Assembly (NCBI GenBank): GCA_032433595.1
Contig: JASWJB010000479.1
Location: 1 to 23,585 of the forward strand
Direction: 5' to 3'
DNA: 23,585 nucleotides
Origin: Conoideocrella luteorostrata
Lineage: Eukaryota > Ascomycota > Sordariomycetes > Hypocreales > Clavicipitaceae
A program made the position numbers and the translations under genes. Position 1 is the stretch's first letter, and each line of letters opens with the position of its first letter. Positions 1-9,006 of the stretch are shown in pieces. The notes under the pieces are model-generated. The model saw only the letters and a program-made list of their open reading frames with translations. It ran no database searches and had not been told where the DNA came from.

Positions 1-795
1 AAAAAAAAAAAAACTATTATATAGCTTAAATAGCTATTTAGGTAATAGATTTTATTAATAATAAGCTTTAATTATATTTATAGTGGCCGTTTAAATTAAA
101 AGGGTTAATTAGACAATATGGACGAAATGGCTCAGTTAAACTGTCCCCCGCATGCCAGGGTGCCAGTTACCGAAGCAGTAGGGTGGTCCCTCGTTGGCTA
201 CGGGGTGAGAGATGAGCAAATAATCAGTCTCCCATCTGCCATCAGAATAGCTACAGCCAGTGCATACAGAGTACTATCATGGAGGTTGTAAGCCATATCC
301 ACGTGGTCCAGATCCAATCAACGTAATGTCAGGAGGATAGTCGGGTCGCCCGTACCCAGCAGCGTTATCAGGCCTCCTCCAACAGCAAGTCGCCGGATGT
401 AGCTCGGAAGGACTTCCGCTAATCATCACGCCGTCCGGATCGAGACGGGCTGCTCGCCAGCCTGCCAGCCTTTATGACGTCTGACATGGTCGTCGGAATT
501 CGGAAACAAGAGTGGTCAGAATGCTCAAGAAACGAATCTTACTTGTTACCAGATTACAGCGTTAGCTGTTACCCCTCCTTCTCGTCGCATTGGAGGTGAC
601 GATCATGAACTTACCCCGGTCCCGGCTTCTTGCATATATGAAGTACACTTCTCACTCGCACAATTATAGGAGATTCTAGATTCTAAGAGACGGCTTCAAA
701 TTTTGGTCTCTGTAGACCCCCCCCCCCTTGTTTGCAGTCTTGCACCATTCCAATATCATAGCTACCCCACCATCGTTCGGAAACATTAAACCACT
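1..795. other. Left-edge non-coding region: AT-rich relic, then monooxygenase promoter
   Basis: Bases 1-110 contain only about 19 G/C (17%), rich in TA and TTAA steps and starting with an A13 run. From about 115 on, composition is balanced. This looks like the end of an AT-rich, possibly RIP-mutated, repeat, but no transposon protein can be read. On the minus strand around 270-350 a short frame reads DYPPDITLIGSGPRGYG and then stops. It may be a gene remnant or chance. A C11 run lies at 717-727, next to a small inverted repeat (GGTCT/AGACC, 705-718). The last few hundred bases should hold the promoter and leader of the monooxygenase at 796. No intact gene is visible. Confidence 0.5.
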
Positions 796-2319
796 ATGGC
801 AAGTATTGGAGACGAAAAGTCCTTGAATTGCACGTCTCATCAGGCATCAAGTCCGTTCAAAAAGGTTCGAAGGCCCGTGAAGAAACTGTATCTAATGTTG
901 TTGCACCAACTGATATCGTAATAGGTGTTGATTGTAGGAGCTGGCCCAGCCGGTTTGCTGCTTGCCATTCTTTTGGCAAGAAGTAACATACCGTCAACTG
1001 TTTTGGAATCCTGGGATCAAGTAGATGAGCGACTACGAGCTACACAATATGGAGTTCCTGCTACCCGCGTGTTTCGACGAGCAGGCATTCTCGATGACAT
1101 CCGGTCCGAAAGCATTACGCATTTCCCGGCAATTTGCTGGCGTAGTGTCCAAACAGGGGATATTCTCACGGGAATCGACCTATCTGTCGTTAGTAAGGAT
1201 CCAGATCGCATGACAATACTGCCACTTAACCAGATATTGCAAATCATGCTCCGACACTGCCGCGAAAAGTACTCCGACTTAGTGACCTTGCTGTTCAACC
1301 ACAAAGTGATTGATATCCAGCAACACTCAACCCGAGCGTGGGCTATGGTTGAGGTAGGCAAGGAAAATGAAGCAAAGAGTACTGTCAATTTCGAAGCGGA
1401 CTATCTTGTTGGATGCGATGGCGGCCAAAGTTCCGTCCGCAAGATCCTGTTTCAGAGAAATTGGCCAGGTGAGACCTTTGCTAGCCGTATTCTGGTTCAG
1501 AATGTAAGAACCTTGGCATCCACTCACATGTCACATATATAGAAACTACATATGCGGAGAGTTGCGGCGCATACTAAAATTAGTTACAGGTATACTATAA
1601 GGGATTTGAGGACCACGGATGGGAGGGTGGGAACTACATGATCGACGATGAGTTTTGGGGCCTCATTGCAAAACGCGGAAAAGCAAAAGACGCAGACGGG
1701 CCGCTATGGAGAGTCACTTACGGTGATTCTGCCGCAAACTTGACTGAACAGGAATATCTAAAGCGCCGAGAGCTCGCTTTCAAGAAGATGCTCCCAGGGC
1801 ATCCTGATCCAAGCCAATACAAAGTTACCCAGACAGATCAGTTTCGCATTCACAATCGATGTGTGGACAGCATGCGTGTGGGCCGTGTCTTTCTCGCTGG
1901 CGATGCGGCGCATGTCTGCAATCCCTTTGGTGGATATGGCTGCATGGCTGCAGTCTTGGATGTGGCTGGGCTAGCAGACGCTTTGATCGGATATCACGAT
2001 GGCAGGGCTGATGAAGACATTCTCGACGCCTATGCAAAGATCCGGCGTGACAAGTTTATGGATTTTATTGATAGACGATCCCGGAAAAACTTGAATCGAA
2101 TATCCAAAACCGACGCCGACACTGCGCTGAAGACGGACCCATTTTTGGCCATGCTCCAGGCTATGGAGGGGAATGCCGAAGAGACCAGAAAGTTTTTGTT
2201 GGTAAGTATAACATGACTTTGAGATGTTTTTTGTACAGCGCAGCCATCGCCGTGTCTAACAAGCGTCACAGAAAGTGAGCAGTATCGAATTCGACTTTAC
2301 AACGTTATACAAGAGATAG
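796..2319 (+). CDS. FAD-dependent (class A) monooxygenase, four exons
   Basis: Model: exons 796-876, 925-1503, 1590-2201 and 2272-2319, giving 439 aa. An alternative first donor at 865 gives 435 aa; both are in phase. Introns are 48 (or 60), 86 and 70 bp. The last has GTAAGT, CTAAC and CACAG signals. The protein has the three flavoprotein hydroxylase signatures: GAGPAG (about 32-37) with an acidic residue closing the second strand (VLES), the DG motif DYLVGCDGGQSS (186-197), and the GD motif GRVFLAGDAAH (about 318-328). Such enzymes use NAD(P)H and O2 to hydroxylate aromatic or polyketide-like substrates. The substrate here is unknown. There is no thioredoxin-like C-terminal domain as in phenol hydroxylases; the protein ends in a short DFTTLY-containing tail. 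The frame is open across all exons, so it appears intact despite a stop (TAG, 922-924) directly before exon 2, which belongs to the intron. No adjacent biosynthetic core gene is seen. Confidence 0.82.
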
Positions 2320-3076
2320 GCAGAGGCAACTACGATGGCGAGATGTATTGACAGAAGATCACTCCGGAACATTAGATACTTGTACACAGGTATATGAAGG
2401 AAGAAAAAGAATGATATTCTCAGCTGGTATCAAACTGGTATACAGCTATCTTCAATGACGTATAGGTGGAAGCCATCCACCTGCATTCTCTTTGTCAAGC
2501 ATTGACGGCATATCAAGTTCCTGGTTGTCCCTGTGGTGGCATTCACGATTGGATGGCATTTCTGCCATGGAATGCGTAGCTCCGTGGTTGTTGCACTGCA
2601 AGTCTGCGTCCTTGGGTAAGCTGAACCGTACAAGCCAATCCATCGGTGCTAAAGCTGCCTTTTGTCAGCTTCTACCCCGAGCAGATTTCCATTTTGGGGG
2701 GCGTTCGCTTCCTTGTGTCTCATTCTGCATGGCCTCAAGGTCCCATCAAGTAAGCGCAAGTTCTACAGATCGTCCCCCCTGCCGATCCTCCATTCCAATG
2801 AATGCAAATGGGAGCGGGCGAGCATAGCACAAATGAGACAGTCAAGTCCTCAGATGTCGAGAGATTACGTATGCGACTACAGCACTCAAGATACATACAT
2901 ACGTGCGTGATTGGGTCAAGGATGTGGGAAAACGAGCTTAGTTAGTATGGACACAATATGTATAAAACCCAACAGCTCGCTGTGATGGGGCAGCATTAGG
3001 ATCTTCCAACATTTACAATAAAACCCCATCTTTACTTCGCAGTCTCAGTATCTATATCGATCAAATCATCTAGAAT
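2320..3076. other. Intergenic region between monooxygenase and secreted-protein gene
   Basis: Tandem intergenic space of 757 bp. It should contain the monooxygenase terminator and the promoter of the downstream secreted-protein gene. The longest open frames (2492-2827 and others) begin at non-ATG codons or lack any recognisable protein character, so I read no gene here. Apart from the TATA-box at 2961 nothing stands out. Confidence 0.5.
2961..2967 (+). promoter_or_regulatory. TATA-box of secreted-protein gene
   Basis: TATAAAA lies 116 bp before the ATG at 3077 and is followed by pyrimidine-rich sequence (TCTTTACTTCGCAGTCTC). This is a normal arrangement for a strongly expressed fungal gene with a leader of roughly 80 nt. 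The assignment rests on sequence and position only. Confidence 0.55.
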
Positions 3077-3499
3077 ATGAAGTTCTGCTACGCTGCCCTC
3101 CTTGCCTGCATCTCATATGCACTGGCCGCACCCACCACGCTAAATGCGCCGCCAACAAATAGCAAGGCGGTTACTGGCCAGAGTGCAGAGAGCTTGGACC
3201 TCCCGAAAATATTGGAAGGTGTTTTGGGAGGCGGCGCCGCCGCCGCGAAGAACGGAACCAAGACTGCGGCGGCAGCCTCTAGCAAAGGGCCTCGGATGGG
3301 CCTCCTTGGCGCACTGGGCATAAATCCCGCCGAGATTTTGAAGCAGGTTGGGGAGCTGCAAAAGTCGGGTGCTCTAGATAAGCTCAAGGAACTTCAAGCA
3401 GCTCAAGGCGCTCAGGGCGTTCCACCAGTTCAAGGAGCTCAAGGAGTTCAAGGTGCTGCCGGTGCTGCCAGTGGTGCTCTTAGCTCCCTTGCTGTGTAA
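3077..3499 (+). CDS. Small secreted protein, cysteine-free, Ala/Gly/Gln-rich tail
   Basis: 140 aa, single exon, ATG start with a clear TATA-box upstream. Residues 1-18 form a signal peptide: MKF, then a hydrophobic stretch ending ALA before APTT. The mature part has no cysteine; the only two are in the signal. It carries one N-glycosylation sequon (N59-G-T), an alanine-rich stretch (54-68) and a possibly amphipathic segment (84-108). The tail from 110 is made of imperfect QGA/QGV units, encoded by related GTTCAAGGA/GCTCAAGGA repeats. No Kex2 (KR/RR) site is visible. I recognise no family. It could be a cell-wall or surface protein or an effector-like secreted protein; the lack of disulfides argues against the usual cysteine-rich effector class. 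Confidence is high that it is a secreted protein gene and low on role. Confidence 0.72.
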   Translation: MKFCYAALLACISYALAAPTTLNAPPTNSKAVTGQSAESLDLPKILEGVLGGGAAAAKNGTKTAAAASSKGPRMGLLGALGINPAEILKQVGELQKSGALDKLKELQAAQGAQGVPPVQGAQGVQGAAGAASGALSSLAV

Positions 3500-5580
3500 A
3501 TGCCCGATGAACCTGCGTATGCAGTAACACAAATTCGAGAATAATACAATCTCCGTCCGGTGCTTTGTGTAACAGCCAAGAAGCGCTTTGGACGGGGATT
3601 TCTGCGGAAATTACGAGTACAACACGACGACGACTTGGACGCTCCAAACTCTTGACAGGACTGGATAAGAAAACATGGCATTGGGCTGAATATGAATGGT
3701 AGAATGATATAGCTTAATACTCATTTGCGACTTGACACTCCTTGATATTAACTTGCGGCGAATGAGAAGCGTGCTGTATGTACACCGTGATGGTAGGCAG
3801 TTCACCAGCAATCAACGATGCAGTTTACTTCCTCCACCAAACTAGATCCGTGACATCTAAAAGTAAGTATTGAGCGGAACGCTTTCATGCAACACTCTAT
3901 GACGCGATAGATCAATAGCGTCACAATCCAGGTCCGGCCACGTGTGCCTGCCCGGAGCATGTCCCCAGCTTACGCCAGTCTTTGTGCAACTCTAATTCGA
4001 CAAGCTGATAATGTACTTCGAAGAAGCTGGAGTACCTTGTGCAAGCATAAGCAGAGATAGTGAGCCCCGTCAAAGCAAGACAGCCGTCGGAAACCTGTGT
4101 GGCCAGGCGATTAGTTAGAACTGCTGGGTTTGACCCTGCATGATTGGGTCTTTGCTGGATGTATCGGCATGAATATATACAGACAAATATGCATACACCA
4201 CTCGCAGCGACCACACTGACAACACACACAACACACAACACACCCACGACACCCACACCCTCGCAGACAAAAGGCCCGTGGCTATATTGTGCCGCACCCT
4301 TGTATAATACCGCGTGGGAACGCGGCAATGCGCGTGCAGTGGGTATTCTGAATGGCCGTCATATATTCCAACAGGGAGACGGGCTCACCGTGCACCCTCG
4401 AGCGGCAGCCGGCCACAGCTCGGCTTATGATTGAATTGAATTGCACTGTCTGGAGTGCCCGTGACTTCCAAGCCACCAAGCCAAGCCCCGTACGTCCCAG
4501 GTTCGACTTTTCTGCCTGGCTCGGCTCTCCAAGGGAAAAGCCACGCAGTAAGCTTTCGCGGCAGTCGCGCCATGTGGCTTCGCGAGTGCGCCTTCGATTC
4601 GTTCTTCTTTCGCATTCTTTCGTTCTCATCCACCCACCCACCCACTGCCGCAGGTTATAATCTTTGAAATCAAGTGCGCTGTGGTGAACGCGGGCGCAAT
4701 CTGCACTGGATCTGCATCCACCAGCAACTATCTCCAGGCCTGATTGGGCCCCCCAGCCACGGTTACATACCCAAACCAATCTGGATTGGCAATAACATGC
4801 ACACGTAGGACCGTCGGCTGATGAGCTCGAGTTACACGACTGAACAGCCCCCATCATCATCCACCCATGACCCCTCCCCGTCTTGGGCCGAACCGAAATG
4901 GACTGACCTGAGCTGGCCAGTAACTAGTTAACTAGCTGATCCAAGCCAAGGCACGGAGTAGCTCAAACGCGTTTCCAGCCACAGCTGGCACTTGCAAACG
5001 CAGAAGAGTTCCGGCCATCGATAAGCTTGCCGTCGGCGTCCTCAGTGGCCGGGCATCAGCGACTGAGTCATCTGTTTGCTGCAGAAAATGGAGACCGTCT
5101 GGTGTTTCATCATGGCTCTATCCTTCGCCCTGTATCATGTCCACGCCTAGCTTGCGCTTGTTAAAACATCAACACCCGTCGTCTCGCCTCAACTTTTTGC
5201 TGGGAACTTGGAAACCAAGGCTGAAGGGTTCCATTACTTACGCTACGTCCATACTCGTGTGCGGCCTGGCGCATCTTGTAATCTTGAATACTAAGAAGGT
5301 TTGGTGCGACATATTCCGACAGGCCCTCTTCCCGGTCTCCGTCACTGGCGCCCGCACAAGGTTCGTAACCCAGTTGGCAAACTTGCACCTGAGGCAGAGT
5401 TTCAAGCATATATAACTGAGGGTATGCCGGCCACGGTGGGCGTGCCAAGGCTGTAGAGGTAGATTCACATTCTCACAGTGAAACATTTCCGATCAATCAC
5501 AAGCCCGTCCCAGGAGCTATGCCCTACTCAATATCTCCAGGCTATCAATCTCTTACACTGTCGATATACATCCTCACGGC
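3500..5580. other. Two-kilobase gene-poor region
   Basis: I see no supportable gene in these 2.08 kb. A CA-rich simple-sequence tract lies at about 4196-4262. CTAGTTAACTAG at 4924-4935 is a perfect 12-bp palindrome, and TGAGTCA at 5064-5070 matches the Gcn4/AP-1 (CPC1) core. ACGGAGTA at 4953-4960 is a near-match to a motif repeated elsewhere in the window. TATATAA at 5409-5415 could serve the next gene. The longest frame (minus strand, 4282-4860, 192 codons) has a composition unlike a folded protein and overlaps low-complexity DNA, so it is not called. Confidence 0.5.
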
Positions 5581-7252
5581 ATGGAAAACTACGCTCGCAT
5601 GTGGTGCAGGGCTCTCGCTGTGGAATGGCCTCGTGTCAGAGACTTATACGAGCAGAGGGGCGTTGTCAGAGGAGCGTTGGCCCTGTTACAGGTTATATTC
5701 TGGGCTACGGTTCTCTCTGTTATGATTGTCGCTTGGGTCACTGCCGATGTATTCCGCTTCCTATGGTCGCACATGTACCCTTTGTCTAAAGCCAACCTCC
5801 GCAAGCGGGAGCAATTACGGAAAGACACTTCACTGCAGCAGCTGCTGAACCGATCTCAAACGGAGCCCATCTCAGCTGAAGCTGTTCACCCGCAGAACGA
5901 ACAGGGTTCCGAAAACCCGAGGCTGTCCATCTTCAGCCGGCTCCCTGCGGAGATACGGCGACAGATTTTGACGGCAGCCTTTGGTAATGTGACACTCCAT
6001 ATGGACTTGCAGTTTCGGCACCCATACCACTTAAGACACAGAAGCCCCTATCTTAATCTCGGGCCGGATTCGCAGTACGATTCGCATGCCTGGATACAAG
6101 GCGCAACCCCAGACGGTGTGCATTTGGACGTCAAGTCAGCCGAGGGGAAGAATTGGGAATGGTTCGGTTGTGTGTGCCATCGGGACAGCCCAGAAAGGGC
6201 GAATCTGCTGCCACTTGGTCGGCGAGGGAACCATACATGGGTAGAATATGGGGAGCCAGAGTCAGACTCTTGTCTTTGTGGGGTTGGGATGTGTCCGCGC
6301 TGGCCAGGGCGGTACCCCCTGAAATGTCAAATTGGAATTATGGGTTGGATGTTGTCCTGCAAGCGAGCGTGAGTCTGTTTGTTCCCAGAAGCCGGTTGCA
6401 TATGCTATCAGGTCATTGGGCTTTGAATCGAAGCATTATGCATATCAACTGAAAACGTTGCATCTTTACTGACTTGTACCCGGATCAGATATTTCGAAGC
6501 CATTGATGTTTTATACGGTGCCAGAACAATACACATCTCTTCCTCTGTTCTTCATAAGAACATGTCAGCCCTGTTTCCGAGCTATCTCTTGGCCAGAATA
6601 TCATCATTGGAACTGGTATGGCAAGCGGATGAAACCCCTTTACGGGAAGGATTCCTTCCCATGGACAACAGTTCCGGTGGTACAGGGCCCCTGTTCCCAC
6701 GTCTTGTCCATCTGCGGCTTGCATTTAAGCGGTTGACGATACATGAAGTTGACCCCGTCACTGACCTCGTGTGGCCCTACGATAACAAACGATTGCTCTC
6801 CGAGCGACTACATGGTGTCGTATTACTTCAAGTTGACGAACTCGTCAACCGAATCGCTCCCCCCAGTGCCGAGGTCACTCTGTCGTGTGCGAAGTGGGAT
6901 TGGTACGAGCTTATTGATATGTCACTGCTGGAGAAGCAAGGCAAGGAAGCGACCAAAATGCAGCAAGCAGAAATTCGGGGTCTGAAATGTTGGAGGGTCA
7001 TACCAAAGAGTACGACTGGCTCATCAACAGACGTTGAAGCCGCCACACCATCCGAGGGAAGGGAGGGGTACTGGATTCATATGCCTTTTGATGAAGTACG
7101 CCTGACACGGGCTTGTAAGTGTTTTGTGATTCTCTTCAGAGAAGAATGAATATAGCTGACGGTGTATTTCAGATGGGTATGACTGGGAGCGGGACGAGCT
7201 TTACGGACTAAATCAGCAGTGGCGTAGGCAACACCGATTAACGGGCCACTAG
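5581..7252 (+). CDS. DUF7730-like protein with N-terminal membrane segment, three exons
   Basis: Exons 5581-6368, 6489-7114 and 7173-7252 give 497 aa. Introns are 120 and 58 bp, with GTGAGT and GTAAGT donors and CTGAC branch sites. A hydrophobic segment (about 32-56) near the N-terminus predicts a single membrane anchor. At 114-135, LSIFSRLPAEIRRQILTAAFG is the opening typical of fungal DUF7730/2EXR proteins, which resembles an F-box-like start. Later come the characteristic IGIMGWMLSCKRAYFEAIDV block (crossing intron 1) and ARISSLELVW. Cysteines cluster at 197, 199, 231, 233, 238, 249 and 260, with H200, suggesting metal binding or disulfides. The ending YDWERDELYGLNQQWRRQH fits a natural C-terminus. 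Function in this lineage-expanded fungal family is unknown. The start is the first ATG in frame; an overlapping frame from an ATG at 5519 runs across it. Confidence 0.75.
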
Positions 7253-7901
7253 CAATACTGATTGCATCCCAACGTGTTAGTAGAAAGATGCAGCATTCAC
7301 GACCATGATATCCCCACTGCATTGGCAACCAAAGGAAAAGAAGGAAGATTCATACCGGTGAGATTTCATTTCTACTATCACTGCGACGCAGCCATCCAGA
7401 ATACGCATATGCATATGCGAATGGAGATGGATGAATGCAGCACGCGGTTTGCAGGTCAGATAAATGCTTCACGATTAAAATTGCATTTTTAGCAGTCGAT
7501 GTGTCGCCATACTTTGGCCGCTCAGCTGCACCTTCCGCCACCATAGGCCGCCTCAAGGGGCTCATACTTAACGTCTGGCAGACGACGTCATGAGAATTGG
7601 TCCGGTGTATCCACGGTGTCTAGACTGCATCTCAATTCAGCAGGAGCCATCGCGGGTAGCGGGTTAGATCGTACTGCCTTTGAGCCTTTGAACTGTATTT
7701 GTTTATGATGGAATCTGTTGAATCCACAATGTTCACCTTGTCAAACATCCTCCTAATCATTGCTATCAAAAGACCACCACGCCCTAAGGCTCTTCATGGC
7801 ATTCGTGCGTTGCTTATCATCATCACCTAACACCACCAATAACGTCACGCAACCACAAGACAAAATCAGCACCGCGAACCCTCTCCACCACCACCTACGA
7901 A
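7253..7901. other. Intergenic region between DUF7730-like gene and orphan gene
   Basis: 649 bp between two plus-strand genes. No frame with protein character, tRNA or repeat is evident. The last 100 bp are rich in CACCA/ACCACC, as is common in fungal leaders before an ATG. Confidence 0.45.
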
Positions 7902-8447
7902 ATGTCCACGCTGGAACTCCATAGATGCTACCCCCTTATCTCCTGGACCTACACTCTCATCGAGCCAACCACCAAAAAGTCCGTGTACAAGTCCAGCTTC
8001 TCATTCACTCGGCGTAAGGTGAAGGTCTTCAGATCAGCAACTCAAGACTCGGAGGACACATCCATTGGATTTATCAGAGCTCACTATTTTTCTTCAGACA
8101 TGGACCTCTGGGTGCATGACCAGCACGCGGTCATGCAGCGGAAACATCTCACAAGCTTTGACAGTGTGATTGACACGGCCGGGTTTACCGGGAAGTGGAG
8201 GACAAGAAGGTTTGATATCTTGTGGCGCATGAAATTGATAGACCGTTCCGGCCAAGTGGTTGCCGAGGTTCGGTTCCCTATACCGACTCTGAGATGGACC
8301 AAGGCGGCCACGCTGCACTTTAGGGTGCCGGTGGATGAGACCATGAAAAATTGGATTGTGGTTTCGTTCTTAGCCAAGGTTGAGGAGGTAAGGAAGATGA
8401 GGATGGGGACTATGTCGGCAGTCGGCGCCGGAGCAGCAGCTTGTTGA
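7902..8447 (+). CDS. Hypothetical 181-aa protein, possibly tubby/LURP-like fold
   Basis: Single exon, ATG at 7902, stop at 8445-8447. I do not recognise a named family with certainty. The sequence is built of alternating strands without a signal peptide or membrane span: ISWTYTLIEP, KSVYKSSFSFTRRKVKVFR, IGFIRAHYFSSDMDLWV, then GKWRTRRFDILWRMKLIDRSG and VVAEVRFP. The pattern of a basic, aromatic strand followed by a 'LID.SG..VAEV' strand resembles fungal tubby-C-like/LURP-one-like (DUF6593-type) proteins. That is inference from strand pattern only. The C-terminus is an alanine/glycine-rich tail. The gene converges with the transcription factor gene, with 262 bp between the two stops. Confidence 0.6.
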   Translation: MSTLELHRCYPLISWTYTLIEPTTKKSVYKSSFSFTRRKVKVFRSATQDSEDTSIGFIRAHYFSSDMDLWVHDQHAVMQRKHLTSFDSVIDTAGFTGKWRTRRFDILWRMKLIDRSGQVVAEVRFPIPTLRWTKAATLHFRVPVDETMKNWIVVSFLAKVEEVRKMRMGTMSAVGAGAAAC

Positions 8448-8709
8448 GGGGAAATGGAACCGTTGCAATTGACCGTCGAGGATGGGCTTAACCAAAGATA
8501 CCCTGAGATTTGTGTTTTACTCCGCAGATTAGATTGGTTCAGATTTGTACAACTAGTTGCTGTTTACAGTTTTACAAATTGATACAAGGAATGTTTTAAA
8601 CTGTCATACAGCTGTGAACCCATGTCAATATCCTGTGAGAAGAACATATATGCATGTAATTTCATGATTCCTTTTCCCAACTTCCTGAGAAAAAAAGGAA
8701 CCCCCCAAT

Positions 8710-8972
8710 CTAGAACATTTCTCTCAGATGAGGAAAAACCGTGCCGTCGAGTGTCAATATGCCACCGCCACTAGCTGGATCCGGGGTCATATCAGGCTGT
8801 GGCTGCATCTGGTCATCCCCAAACTGGAATCCGTTGAGACCGACGTAGCCTTCAAAGATGCGTGACAGTTCACTCTGGATCTTCTTGCCATTCTGTTCCA
8901 CCTGTTGTTGTTGTTGCTGCTGTTGTTGCTGTTGTTGCTGTTGTTGCTGCTGCTGTTGTTGTTGTTGTTGAC

Positions 8973-9006
<34 letters not shown>

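Noticed and set aside
919..924. Apparent double stop (TAA TAG) just before the FAD-binding motif, suggesting a pseudogene
   Set aside because: These bases form the end of an intron: CTGAT branch site and TAG acceptor, with in-phase donors at 865/877 joining an ATG-initiated exon.
2492..2910. Frames of 82-111 codons after the monooxygenase
   Set aside because: The longer one starts at TTG, and neither has protein-like features or homology I recognise.
4040..4150. Possible tRNA around a GGGTTTGACCC sequence
   Set aside because: No acceptor stem or D-arm can be paired and the T-loop does not match GTTCRANNC.
4487..4530. GGTTCGACT resembling a tRNA B-box
   Set aside because: The final bases of the box do not match and no A-box or cloverleaf is found upstream.
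4282..4860. 192-codon minus-strand frame starting with ATG
   Set aside because: No family resemblance, Arg/Ser/Cys-rich composition typical of chance frames, overlaps a CA-rich tract and has no promoter or intron logic.
4924..4935. 12-bp palindrome CTAGTTAACTAG as an attachment or insertion site
   Set aside because: No flanking duplication or mobile gene; ACTAGT cores occur in the window at about chance frequency.
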